Part shown: positions 1-8,181 of the stretch, one piece after another | How positions within the stretch are numbered: position 1 is the first letter of the stretch | Layout of the letters: every line of letters begins with the position of its first letter | NCBI RefSeq assembly: GCF_003234085.1 | Contig: NZ_QKSD01000001.1 | Coordinates: forward strand, 372,001 to 436,000 | Length of the DNA: 64,000 nt | DNA from: Curtobacterium sp. MCPF17_052 | Lineage (GTDB): Bacteria; Actinomycetota; Actinomycetes; Actinomycetales; Microbacteriaceae | Reading direction: 5' to 3' | Position numbers and translations under genes: made by a program | The notes under the pieces: generated by a model | Database searches by the model: none | What the model saw: only the letters and a program-made list of their open reading frames with translations | Told to the model about the DNA's origin: nothing

Positions 1-206
1 GCCGTCCCCGTCCACATGCTCGTCGCGTTCGTGACCGTCAGCCAGGGCAGCAGCACGCTGCACACCGCGGCGAGGAGCGACACCACGACGATCACCGCCT
101 GGTTGGTCACCGGGGTGGTCCTCGCCCCGGTCCGCCCGGGGGCGGTGCCCGCTCGGTCGGTCGCGGTGCCCGGGACGACGATCCGACCGGAAGGCGTCTT
201 CGTCAT
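1..206 (-). CDS. Membrane protein, N-terminal part only (runs off the window)
   Basis: An open frame on the minus strand begins with ATG at 206 and stays open to the window edge, giving 68 residues. The first 33 residues are hydrophilic and rich in Thr, Arg, Gly and Pro. They are followed by a hydrophobic stretch (AVIVVVSLLAAVCSVLLPWL) that reads as one membrane span with the N-terminus inside. TAGCGT lies about nine bases upstream of the ATG and could be a -10 element. The plus-strand frame over the same bases looks like a shadow. The family cannot be recognised from this fragment; the call rests on the hydrophobic segment and the typical codon use. Confidence 0.55.
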   Translation of the reverse strand, partial: MTKTPSGRIVVPGTATDRAGTAPGRTGARTTPVTNQAVIVVVSLLAAVCSVLLPWLTVTNATSMWTGT

Positions 207-324
207 CAGGACCTGACGCTACCGGCAGCAGGGGCGCGGGGGAACGCGCCCGTTCGTGGGTCAGAGGCGGCCGGCTCGGCTGCCACGTGCGGCCGGCCGG
301 AGGACGATGCAGGAGGATGGGGGC

Positions 325-990
325 GTGAGCACGCCGGAGACCCTGTCCGCCGACCAGGCCGTCGCACGCGCGGTGGCGCTCGCCGCAGCCGGTGGCCGGA
401 GCGTGCTCGGCATCGCGGGCGCCCCCGGTGCGGGCAAGTCGACGCTCGCCCGACGCGTGGTCACCGCGGTCACGGAGCAGCTGGGTGCGGGCGTCGCCGT
501 GCAGGTCCAGATGGACGGCTTCCACCTGGCGAACGCCGCACTCGACGCCCTCGGCCGACACGACCGCAAGGGCGCGATCGACACCTTCGACGCGGCCGGG
601 TACGTCGCGCTGGTCCGACGGCTGACCGGGGGCACGGGCACCGACAGCACCGACCGCACCGACACGATCTGGGCCCCGGACTTCGACCGCCGTGTCGACG
701 AGCCCGTCGCCGGCAGCATCGCCGTCCCACCGGAGACCGTGCTCGTCGTCTCCGAGGGCAACTACCTGCTCGACCAGAGCACGCCCTGGTGCGAGCTGCC
801 GGGGCTCTTCACCGAGACCTGGGCCTGCGTGGCCGACGACGACGTCCGCGTCGACCGCCTCGTCGGTCGACACATGCGCCACGGCCGAGACCACGGGTCC
901 GCCCGGGCCTGGGCTGTGGACGTGGACGGCGTCAACGCCGCACGGGTCGCAGCGGACCTGCAGCGGGCCGCCGTCCTGGTCCGGACGTAG
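325..990 (+). CDS. P-loop nucleoside/pantothenate-type kinase family protein
   Basis: This 221-residue protein has a Walker A motif, GAPGAGKST, at residues 32-40. It also has the region after strand 2 (MDGFHLANAALDALGR) that is typical of the uridine kinase/pantothenate kinase (PRK/CoaA) superfamily. A later acidic stretch containing SEGNYLL matches the acidic strand of that family. It probably phosphorylates a small metabolite such as a nucleoside, pantothenate or sugar in the cytoplasm; the substrate cannot be read from sequence. I chose GTG 325 because AGGAGG at 311-316 sits eight bases before it; the upstream in-frame ATGs lack a site. The next gene follows on the same strand after 58 bases. 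Confidence 0.8.
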   Translation: MSTPETLSADQAVARAVALAAAGGRSVLGIAGAPGAGKSTLARRVVTAVTEQLGAGVAVQVQMDGFHLANAALDALGRHDRKGAIDTFDAAGYVALVRRLTGGTGTDSTDRTDTIWAPDFDRRVDEPVAGSIAVPPETVLVVSEGNYLLDQSTPWCELPGLFTETWACVADDDVRVDRLVGRHMRHGRDHGSARAWAVDVDGVNAARVAADLQRAAVLVRT

Positions 991-1048
991 CGTCAGACCA
1001 CGCCCACCACCGCGCCACCCCTGGACCACCGACCGACAGGAGCACGAC

Positions 1049-1888
1049 GTGACCATCGCCATCACCGGGGCCACCGGCAACATCGGCGGGTCCGTCGCCC
1101 GCGCGCTCGCCGCGGACGGCACGCCGTTCCGCATGGTCGTCCGCGACGCCTCCCGCGCCCCGGAGTTGACCGGTGCCGACGTCGCGGTCGCCACCTACGC
1201 CGACGCCGATGCCGCGCGAGCCGCCTTCGCCGGCGTCGAGGTCCTGTTCCTGGTGTCCGGCGCGGAGGCCCGTGACCGGCTCGACCAGCACCGCACCGTG
1301 ATCCGTGCCGCGGCCGACGCCGGGGTCCGGCACGTCGTCTACACGTCCTTCCAGGGTGCGGCCGCCGACGCGACGTTCACCCTCGGGCGTGACCACTTCT
1401 GGACCGAGCAGGCGATCCGCGACACCTCGATGGCGCACACGTTCCTGCGTGACTCGTTCTACCTGGACTTCGTCGAGGACCTGGTCGGCGAGGACGGCGT
1501 GATCCGCGGTCCGGCGGACGACGGCGCGATGGCCGCGGTCGCCCGGGCCGACGTGGCGCGGGTGGCGACGGCCGTCCTCCGCGAGCCGGCGCGCCACCTC
1601 GACCGCACCTACGACCTGACGGGTCCGGTGGCGATCACGCTCGGACAGGCGGCCGCGGTCGTCAGCGACGTGCGTGGCCGTCCGGTGTCGTACCACCGGG
1701 AGTCCCTGGAGGAGGCCTACGCCTCCCGCCAGCGCTGGCAGCCCGAGCCGTGGCAGGCGGACGCCTGGGTGAGCACGTACACGGCCATCGCGGACGGGTC
1801 GCTCGCGAAGGTGTCGGGTGACGTCGAGCGCGTCACCGGCCGTCCGCCGATGACGCTCCGCCAGGTCCTGGAGGCCCGGGGCGCCTGA
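1049..1888 (+). CDS. NmrA-like / SDR family NAD(P)-binding reductase
   Basis: The 279-residue protein starts VTIAITGATGNIGGSVARAL, so the dinucleotide-binding motif GATGNIG lies at the very N-terminus, as in atypical short-chain dehydrogenases of the NmrA group. The middle holds VVYTSFQGAAADATFTLGRDH and FLRDSFYLDF, both characteristic of quinone reductases of the QorB type. These either reduce quinones with NAD(P)H or sense the cofactor. GTG 1049 is preceded by CAGGAG at 1037-1042. The long frame upstream of this start is the shadow of the kinase gene. The gene is probably cotranscribed with the kinase, but no functional link is evident. Confidence 0.82.
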   Translation: MTIAITGATGNIGGSVARALAADGTPFRMVVRDASRAPELTGADVAVATYADADAARAAFAGVEVLFLVSGAEARDRLDQHRTVIRAAADAGVRHVVYTSFQGAAADATFTLGRDHFWTEQAIRDTSMAHTFLRDSFYLDFVEDLVGEDGVIRGPADDGAMAAVARADVARVATAVLREPARHLDRTYDLTGPVAITLGQAAAVVSDVRGRPVSYHRESLEEAYASRQRWQPEPWQADAWVSTYTAIADGSLAKVSGDVERVTGRPPMTLRQVLEARGA

Positions 1889-1944
1889 GGCGGGCCGCTG
1901 GTCGGTGCTGCGGCGGGCCGGCTGCGGGCGCTGACCGGCTCGGT

Positions 1945-3228
1945 TCAGCGCACCTTCCGCGCCGACACCGACCCGACCACTCCGAGCAGCAGCACGGCGA
2001 CCAGGACGGTCAGCAGCGGAGCCGTCCAGCCACCGGTCGCCCCGTGCAACGCACCCGCGACGAGGGGGCCGGCGGAACCGAGCAGGTACCCGCCGCCCTG
2101 CACGAACGCGGACATCCGGCGGGCGTCGTCGTCGTTCGACACCAGCCGCACGATGACGATGAAGATGATCGTGATGCCGCCACCCTGGGCCGCACCGCCC
2201 AGGACGGACCAGAGCAGCCAGAGCTGCGGGGCGACGAGGAGCCCGAGCGGCATCGCCAGCCAGAAGAACGCGACCAGGACGATGATGACCCGCGGCCGGA
2301 ACCGGCTGGCGAGCACCGGGACCCCGAGCGCGCCGACGACGGCCAGGATCTGGAACACCGACGAGCTCGCGCCCGAGGACGCCGTGTCGAAACCGATCTC
2401 GTCGTGCAGCAGCGTCGGGATCCACGCCGTCAGCGCATAGTACGAGAACGCCTGGCCGCCGAACGCGAGCATGAGCCCCCACGTCACCCAGCGCTTGGCG
2501 GGGTGCGGCAGAGTCTCGATCACGGGAGCGCGTTGCTCGGCGACGGTCCGCACCGACCCGGTGTCGAGCACCTGGTCGATCGGTCCGGTGACGGGCAGCG
2601 GCTCCGGGTCGTGGTCGGTCCCGCGCCAGGCTGCACCGGCACCGACCGTGTAGGTCCACGCCGCCGCCGCGATGAGCGCCAGGACGCCCCACACCGCGAT
2701 CGCGACCGGCCAGCCCCACGCGGCCGCGATGGGCGCGGTGCCGAGCGAGGTGATCATCGACCCGATGTTGAGCGCCGACGTGTAGACACCGGTGACCAGA
2801 CCGACCCGCTCCGGCGAGGTGTCGCGACGGATCACGACCGGGATCACCACGTTGCCGATCGTGATGCCGATGCCGATCACCGCGGTGCCGATGAGCAGGG
2901 CGGCCTCGTGTGGGACCGACCGGACGACGGTCCCGACCAGCACGATCACGAGCGACAGCGACACCGCGCGCTCGGCGGTGAAGCGGGCGATGACCCAGCT
3001 GGCGAACGGTGTCGCGAGGGCGAAGCAGAGCACCGGGATCGTGGTGAGCAGGCCGGCGACCGTCGCGGTCATGCCGAGGTCGGCGCGGACGTCTCCGATC
3101 ACCGGCGCGGGTGCCACGATCGGGCCGCGGAAGTTCAGGGCGACCAGGACGATCGCGGCCGGCAGCAGCCAGGCGGCGCCGCGCAGGCCCGTCTGCGCGG
3201 TGCCGGACCTCCCCGTGCCGGACGTCAT
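1945..3228 (-). CDS. MFS transporter, CynX/NimT-like
   Basis: The 427-residue protein has about 12 hydrophobic segments. Its N-terminus, ALNFRGPIVAPAPVIGDVRADLG, is characteristic of the cyanate/2-nitroimidazole (CynX/NimT) branch of the major facilitator superfamily. It should be an inner-membrane exporter or importer of a small molecule; the substrate is unknown. The ATG at 3228 overlaps the stop of the upstream phosphatase by four bases (ATGA), so the two genes are translationally coupled and the phosphatase is first in the operon. The long antisense frames over this gene are shadows of its GC-biased third positions. Confidence 0.85.
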   Translation of the reverse strand: MTSGTGRSGTAQTGLRGAAWLLPAAIVLVALNFRGPIVAPAPVIGDVRADLGMTATVAGLLTTIPVLCFALATPFASWVIARFTAERAVSLSLVIVLVGTVVRSVPHEAALLIGTAVIGIGITIGNVVIPVVIRRDTSPERVGLVTGVYTSALNIGSMITSLGTAPIAAAWGWPVAIAVWGVLALIAAAAWTYTVGAGAAWRGTDHDPEPLPVTGPIDQVLDTGSVRTVAEQRAPVIETLPHPAKRWVTWGLMLAFGGQAFSYYALTAWIPTLLHDEIGFDTASSGASSSVFQILAVVGALGVPVLASRFRPRVIIVLVAFFWLAMPLGLLVAPQLWLLWSVLGGAAQGGGITIIFIVIVRLVSNDDDARRMSAFVQGGGYLLGSAGPLVAGALHGATGGWTAPLLTVLVAVLLLGVVGSVSARKVR

Positions 3229-3899
3229 GCGCTCGGCAGCAGGATCGGCAGCAGGTCGAGCGGGGTCGCCGCCTGCGCGATGGTGCCCACGGCCTCGGCG
3301 GGAGAGCCGTAGCCCCACTCCGCGAAGACGGTCGGGACGCCGTGCGCCGCCGCGCCCTCGACGTCGTGCAGGCGGTCCCCGACGAGCACCGGGCGGGACA
3401 CGTCGAAGCCGTGGGCACGCAGGCGGCGCAGCGCTTCCTCGACGACGTCGGCCTTGGCGGAGCGGACCTCGTCGTCGCTCGCGCCGGTGATGATGTCGAT
3501 GTCCCCGGTCAGTCCGTAGTGCTCGAGGATGTACGTCGCCGGGGTCTCGGGCTTGCTCGTCGCGGTCGAGATCGGCACGCCGGCCTCGTGCAGGGTGTGC
3601 AGGACGACGTCGATGTCCGGGTACATCCGGCTGTCGAGGGCCCCGTGCGAGAAGTAGTGCTCGCGGTACACGGCGAGGGTCCGTTCGACCAGGGGATCGT
3701 CCATGCCCATCGCGTCGCGGAACGTGTCGAGGATCGGGGGACCGACGAACGACATCAGCGTGGCCTGGTCGGGCACCGGGACGCCGACCTGCTCGAACGT
3801 GTACGTCAGGCTCTCGAGGATGCCCGGTGCCGAGTCGCTGATGGTGCCGTCGAGGTCGAACAGGACGGCGGTGAACGGACGCTCGGGGCTGTTTGTCAT
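3225..3899 (-). CDS. HAD-family hydrolase (phosphoglycolate phosphatase-like)
   Basis: This 224-residue protein has all four HAD motifs. They are DLDGT at 15-19 with the nucleophile Asp, a Thr/Ser motif at STATSKPET, a Lys in the SAKADVVEEAL region, and the acidic motif PVLVGDRLHDVEGA. The cap region after motif 1 (SLTYTFEQVGVPVP) matches the Gph/PGMB subfamily. It most likely dephosphorylates a small phosphometabolite in the cytoplasm. It is the first gene of a two-gene minus-strand unit with the MFS transporter. TAGGCT lies nine bases upstream of the ATG with AGGT in between, so either leaderless or SD-led initiation is possible. Confidence 0.88.
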   Translation of the reverse strand: MTNSPERPFTAVLFDLDGTISDSAPGILESLTYTFEQVGVPVPDQATLMSFVGPPILDTFRDAMGMDDPLVERTLAVYREHYFSHGALDSRMYPDIDVVLHTLHEAGVPISTATSKPETPATYILEHYGLTGDIDIITGASDDEVRSAKADVVEEALRRLRAHGFDVSRPVLVGDRLHDVEGAAAHGVPTVFAEWGYGSPAEAVGTIAQAATPLDLLPILLPSA

Positions 3900-3961
3900 G
3901 ACCTGCCAAGCCTAGCCGCGCCGGACGGGACGACCGAGGAGGCGGTGGTCCGGGCCTCCCG

Positions 3962-4657
3962 TCAGAACAGGCGGGCGTGCCCGCCCTCGATGCCGCGCAT
4001 CTCGTCGTAGTCCAGGACCAGGCAGCGGATCCCGCGGTCCTCGGCCAGGGTGCGGGCCTGCGGGGCGAACGACTGCGCTGCGAGGACACCCTGCACCGGA
4101 CGCAGGTGCGGGTCGCGGTTCATCAGCTCGAGGTAGCGGGTGAGCTGCTCGACCGCGTCGATGTTGGCGTTCCGCTTCATCTCGACCGCGACGCTCGCAC
4201 CGGCGTCGTCCCGCGCCAGGATGTCGACCGGTCCGATGGCCGTCATGTACTCGCGGCGGACCAGCGTGTGGCCGTCGCCGAGGAGCTCGATCTGCTCGGC
4301 GAGGAGCTGCTGCAGATGTGCCTCGACCCCGTCCTTCACCAGACCGGGGTCGACGCCCAGGTCGTGGGACTCGTCGGCGAACACCTCATGGATGCTGACG
4401 ATCAGACGGTCCTGCGTCTTCTTCTGCGTCACCGTCCACACCTGGGTGATGCCGGCGGCCGCCTGGTCCTCGTCGGGCTCCGCGATGGCGATCGAGCACG
4501 GCGGGCTCATCCAGTTGAGCGGCTTGTAGCTGCCGCCGTCGGAGTGGACGAGCAGCGAACCGTCGGCCTTCAGCATGAGCAGGCGGTTCGCGAGGGGCAG
4601 GTGTGCCGACAGGCGACCGGCGTAGTCGACGGAGCAGCGGGCGATGACGAGACGCAC
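3962..4657 (-). CDS. nucS: Endonuclease NucS (mismatch-specific, EndoMS)
   Basis: The 231-residue protein matches NucS along its length. The N-terminal half is a DNA-binding and dimerisation domain. The C-terminal RecB-like nuclease domain carries [10 protein letters not shown] (142-151), VEMKR (158-162, catalytic Glu and Lys) and QLTRY (171-175). The last residues, GHARLF, fit the short C-terminal sliding-clamp-binding tail known in this family. NucS cuts both strands at mismatches and replaces MutS/MutL in most actinobacteria. The start is GTG 4657, with TAGGCT exactly six bases upstream, so the mRNA is probably leaderless. The gene appears monocistronic. Confidence 0.96.
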   Translation of the reverse strand: MRLVIARCSVDYAGRLSAHLPLANRLLMLKADGSLLVHSDGGSYKPLNWMSPPCSIAIAEPDEDQAAAGITQVWTVTQKKTQDRLIVSIHEVFADESHDLGVDPGLVKDGVEAHLQQLLAEQIELLGDGHTLVRREYMTAIGPVDILARDDAGASVAVEMKRNANIDAVEQLTRYLELMNRDPHLRPVQGVLAAQSFAPQARTLAEDRGIRCLVLDYDEMRGIEGGHARLF

Positions 4658-4701
4658 CCGGAGAGCCTAACCGGGATCGCGTGCCCCCCGGCGGGTCGCG
4701 G

Positions 4702-6021
4702 TCAGCTGCGGTCGACGTCCGCGGTGGCGGTGGCGTCGCTCTCCGTGTCCGCTCCGGACTGGAGGCGCGGCTCGCCACCCCTGTGCGCGTCACCCGACGG
4801 GGTGGTCGCCGTGGCACCGGCTCCGGTCCGCTCACGCGCTGCACCGGAGGCGAGGCCGGCCGCGATGATGAACACGAACACGATGAGCAGCCCGTTGAGG
4901 AGGCCCACGTGCTCGCCCGCGAACCCGATGATCGGCGGCCCGGCGAGGAACGCCACGTAGCCGATCGTCGCGACGGCGCTGACCTTGGCAGCCGCGGTGC
5001 GGGGATCGTCGGCGGCGGCGGACATGCCCATCGGGAACCCGAGCGACGCCCCGAGCCCCCAGAGCACGACGCCGACGATCGCGATCGGGACGCTCGGTAC
5101 GAAGATGAGCATGCCGAGGCCGACCACGGCGACGACGGCGCTGGCGCGGAGCACCGGCACCCGGCCGAACCGGTCGATGAGCGGACTGCCGGCGATCCGA
5201 CCGGCGGTCATGGCGGCGAGGAACACCGCGAGGACCGCGGAACCGCCGTCGTTCGCCAGGCCGTGCCCGTCGATCATGGCGAGGGGCAGCCAGTCGTTCG
5301 CGGAACCCTCGGCCAGGGCCATGCCGAGGACGATGACCCCGATGAGCAGGGTCGACGGCTGCCGCCAGACGGCCCAGCGGGAGACCGGCAGAGCGACGGG
5401 ACTGGTGTCGGTGGCCTCGGGCTCGACGTGGCGGTCGTCGCCGAACCAGCGGATGGCGACGATCATCGCCAGGCTCGTGAGGATCCCGACGACGATGAAG
5501 TGCACCGCGACGGGGACCTCGAACCGTTCGGCGAGCGAGCCGATGCCCGCGCCGGCGAGCGTGCCGACGCTGAACGCGGCGTGGAACAGCGGCATGATCG
5601 TCCGGCCGCCCAGGCGCTCGGCCGTCGCGCCGGCGACGTTCATCGAAACGTCGCACAGCCCGTTGCCGAAGCCGAACGCGATGAGGCAGACCCAGATCGC
5701 GGCGAAACCCCAACCGAGCGTCACGGCGACACCCGCGGCGACCATGCCGAGCGCCAGGCACGCGGAGGCGACGAGCACCCCGCGGCGGGCGCCCAGGCGG
5801 GCGACGATGTGGCCGGCGAAGGTGAGTCCGCCGATCGAGCCGACGGACATGCCGAGGACCAGGAGGCCCATCGTGAAGGTGGAGGCGTCGAGGGAGTCCC
5901 GGACGCTCGGGACACGGCCGAGCCAGGTGGCGATGTCGAGCCCGGAGAGCGTGAACACCACGAACACCGCGTTGCGCCAGGCACGCGTCGTCGGTGCGCT
6001 GCGGGTGGTGGCCGTCGTCAT
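4702..6021 (-). CDS. MFS transporter (YbjJ-like)
   Basis: The 439-residue protein has about 12 predicted membrane spans and ends in a hydrophilic tail rich in Thr, Asp and Ala. The segments FTLSGLDIATWLGRVPSVRDSL and GFGNGLCDVSMNVAGATAERLGG resemble the YbjJ branch of sugar/drug MFS proteins. A substrate cannot be assigned. The gene is divergent from a LacI-family regulator. A perfect 14-bp palindrome with a central CG lies just upstream of its ATG, so regulation by that neighbour is likely. AGGACAGG precedes the ATG and can act as the ribosome site. Confidence 0.87.
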   Translation of the reverse strand: MTTATTRSAPTTRAWRNAVFVVFTLSGLDIATWLGRVPSVRDSLDASTFTMGLLVLGMSVGSIGGLTFAGHIVARLGARRGVLVASACLALGMVAAGVAVTLGWGFAAIWVCLIAFGFGNGLCDVSMNVAGATAERLGGRTIMPLFHAAFSVGTLAGAGIGSLAERFEVPVAVHFIVVGILTSLAMIVAIRWFGDDRHVEPEATDTSPVALPVSRWAVWRQPSTLLIGVIVLGMALAEGSANDWLPLAMIDGHGLANDGGSAVLAVFLAAMTAGRIAGSPLIDRFGRVPVLRASAVVAVVGLGMLIFVPSVPIAIVGVVLWGLGASLGFPMGMSAAADDPRTAAAKVSAVATIGYVAFLAGPPIIGFAGEHVGLLNGLLIVFVFIIAAGLASGAARERTGAGATATTPSGDAHRGGEPRLQSGADTESDATATADVDRS

Positions 6022-6033
6022 GGTCCTGTCCTA

Positions 6034-6047
6034 TCGAATCGATTCGA
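6034..6047. promoter_or_regulatory. Candidate LacI-type operator
   Basis: TCGAATCGATTCGA is a perfect 14-bp palindrome centred on CG, the usual architecture of LacI-family operators. It lies in the 54-base gap between the divergent MFS and LacI genes, 13 bases from the MFS start. That is where a repressor would block transcription. Binding by the adjacent regulator is inferred from position. Confidence 0.6.
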
Positions 6048-6075
6048 GCTGGTGTTCCCGTTACGCTAACCAGCG

Positions 6076-7251
6076 ATGGACGACACGGCAAGCGAACCCG
6101 GCGAGTCGGACGACCGCGCCCCGGTGTCCCGCGCGTCCCGACCGGGCGGGGCCGGACCGGCGGCCGGTGCTGCCCGCGCGGGGCGTGCCTCCCGGCCGAC
6201 GCTCGCCGCCGTCGCACGCGCTGCCGGTGTCGCCCCGTCGACCGCGTCCCTCGCGTTCAGCGGCAGCGGACCCGTGTCCGAGGACACCCGTCAGCGGATC
6301 CTCGCCGTCGCCGCCGAACTCGGGTACGACGGTCCGGACCCCCGAGCCCGCTCGCTGCGCCGTGGGCGTTCCGGCGTCATCGGCGTCGTCCTCGACGACC
6401 GCCTGAGCGACGCCTTCCGTGACCCCGCCAACATCCTCACGCTCGACGGCATCGCCGAGGTCGCCGGCGCCGCCGGGGTGTCTCTGCTGCTCGTGCGGAG
6501 TCCGCTCGACGACGAACGCGGGATGGCGCCGCTCGTCGACGCACCGATGGACGCGGTCATCCTGATCGGCTGCAACGTGCGGATCGACCCCGCGGTCGCC
6601 GTCCTCCGACGTCGGGCGATCCCCGTCGTCGCGATCGAGGCGGACGCGATCGAGGGGGCCGTCCCGGTGCACCTCGACAACCGCGAGGGCTCACGCCGTG
6701 CCGCCGAGTACCTCCGGGAACTCGGCCACCGCGCGGTCACCGTCGTCACCCTGCCCCTCGACAGCGCGCGCGAACGCGGCCCGGTCGACGAGGCCCGCGA
6801 ACGCTCGTCCTCGGCCTTCACCACCATGGAGCGACTCCGCGGGGTCCGCGACGTCTACCCGGAGGCACCGGCCATCGCGGCCGGCGGGAGTTCGGTCGAG
6901 GAGGGCCGGATCGCCGGCGCAGCGCTCTTCACCACGGGGGCCGAGACACCGACGGCGGTCGTCGCGCAGAGCGACCTGCTCGCCGTCGGGGTGATCTCGG
7001 CGGCGCTCGAGGCCGGACTCCGCGTGCCCGAGGACGTCAGCGTCGTGGGGTTCGACGGCATCCAGGTGGACGACAGCCTGCTGCACCGGTCCCCGATCCG
7101 GCAGCTGACCACGCTCGTGCAGCCGTTCGTGCCCAAGGGTGAGGCCGCCGCACGGGCAGCGCTCGCCATGCTCGAGGGGGAGTCGCCGGAGCCGGCGTCG
7201 TTCCGGTCCGAGCTGCGGATCGGGGACACCACGGCGGTGCCGCGGGCGTAG
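6076..7251 (+). CDS. LacI-family transcriptional regulator
   Basis: The 391-residue protein has an unusually long disordered N-terminal extension of about 38 residues. The LacI helix-turn-helix PTLAAVARAAGVAPSTASLA follows at 41-60. The remainder is a periplasmic-binding-protein-like effector domain: a GVIGVVLDD strand, a VAQSDLLAVGVISAAL segment and VSVVGFDGIQ near the end. It should be a sugar-responsive repressor of the divergent MFS gene and probably of itself. TACGCT lies eight bases before the ATG, consistent with a leaderless mRNA. A start further downstream would remove the extension, but none has a clear signal. Confidence 0.9.
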   Translation: MDDTASEPGESDDRAPVSRASRPGGAGPAAGAARAGRASRPTLAAVARAAGVAPSTASLAFSGSGPVSEDTRQRILAVAAELGYDGPDPRARSLRRGRSGVIGVVLDDRLSDAFRDPANILTLDGIAEVAGAAGVSLLLVRSPLDDERGMAPLVDAPMDAVILIGCNVRIDPAVAVLRRRAIPVVAIEADAIEGAVPVHLDNREGSRRAAEYLRELGHRAVTVVTLPLDSARERGPVDEARERSSSAFTTMERLRGVRDVYPEAPAIAAGGSSVEEGRIAGAALFTTGAETPTAVVAQSDLLAVGVISAALEAGLRVPEDVSVVGFDGIQVDDSLLHRSPIRQLTTLVQPFVPKGEAAARAALAMLEGESPEPASFRSELRIGDTTAVPRA

Positions 7252-7314
7252 GGCCGGCCGGCCCGCTGCGTCGCCGCGCCTGCCGGTTCCGTGCGGCTGC
7301 GCCCAACAGAAGCC

Positions 7315-7378
7315 GGTCCGAACCACGGGAAGCAGTGGTTCGGACGGGATCGGGCCGTGCGGGTCCGGTCCGAACCAC
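7315..7378. repeat. Three copies of GGTCCGAACCAC, two forming a hairpin
   Basis: GTCCGAACCAC at 7316-7326 is followed by its exact reverse complement at 7335-7345 with an 8-base loop. A third copy in the first orientation is at 7368-7378. The element sits just downstream of the LacI gene. The hairpin may terminate that transcript, although no T-run follows. The remaining bases of the 7252-7507 gap show no gene. Confidence 0.6.
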
Positions 7379-7507
7379 CGGCACGGCACGGTCCGGTCCA
7401 GGAGCGTCGGCCGGGAGGCGCGGCACCGGCTGGCCACGCGCCTCCGGTCCGGCTGCGGCCGGTCGGGCACCGCACCGGTGTCGCTGAGGCTGTGGTTGGT
7501 TGGGGTC

Positions 7508-8164
7508 GTGACCACCATCCCGGCCCCCGGTGCGGCGCCGACACCGGACGCTGCCCTCGCCGAGGCCACCCGCCGGGCCGAGCGGCTCGCGGAGCACGGG
7601 CCGACCGTCCGCGGGCTGTCGGTGACCGCCTCGCTGGCGGTGATCTCCGTGTTCATGACCGTCGTCGTGCCCGTCCTGGTGTTCGGCGAGCCCTGGGGGT
7701 CCGGTCCGGTCGTCGTCACGGTGGTCGGCATGGTGCTCGCCATCCGCGCCTGGGTCGTCGGACGTCGACGCCACACCCTGCAGCCGTTCCGCATCGCGGC
7801 CGAGGAGCGTCCGTTCTCGGTCCTCGATCGAACGCAGCGACGGCTGCTCTGGCGTCGCATCACCGGTCGGACGTCGGCGACGGCGGACACCGTGCCGCTC
7901 GTGCGCGCCTTCCTGGGTTGGCAACGGCGGTCCTCGAGGGGAGCCGTGCCGAGTCTCATCGCACTCGGGGTCGTCATGCTCGGATCCGCCTGGGCGATCG
8001 CGCTGTCGTCGGGCGACGTGCTCCTCCTGGTGCTCCTGCTCGTCGTGGCGGTCTTCATCGGCGCGATGACCGCGGTCGAGTCGCGCCGTCGAGAGCGGGT
8101 GCTCCGGTCGTTGCCGGATCCGCCGTCCCCGGAATGCTCGGCGGCCGCGATCGACCAGAACTGA
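7508..8164 (+). CDS. Predicted membrane protein of unknown function
   Basis: From GTG 7508 this is a 218-residue protein with two pairs of hydrophobic segments. The first pair is near residues 38-55 and 62-76 (SLAVISVFMTVVVPVLVF and VVVTVVGMVLAIRAWVV). The second is SLIALGVVMLGSAWAIAL and VLLLVLLLVVAVFIGAM. Between them lies a basic cytoplasmic loop (RRRHTLQPFRIAAEERPF). No family is recognised. The frame is open far upstream, but those bases hold the hairpin repeats and lack coding character, so I chose the GTG where hydrophilic coding sequence begins. The ribosome site is weak. It converges on the MATE gene. Confidence 0.65.
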   Translation: MTTIPAPGAAPTPDAALAEATRRAERLAEHGPTVRGLSVTASLAVISVFMTVVVPVLVFGEPWGSGPVVVTVVGMVLAIRAWVVGRRRHTLQPFRIAAEERPFSVLDRTQRRLLWRRITGRTSATADTVPLVRAFLGWQRRSSRGAVPSLIALGVVMLGSAWAIALSSGDVLLLVLLLVVAVFIGAMTAVESRRRERVLRSLPDPPSPECSAAAIDQN

Positions 8165-8181
8165 CGGACCGCACGTCGGTC

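Noticed and set aside
932..3418. 828-codon open frame on the minus strand
   Set aside because: It is antisense to the NmrA gene and in another frame of the MFS and HAD genes. Its Arg/Ala/Pro/Gly composition is typical of a high-GC shadow frame.
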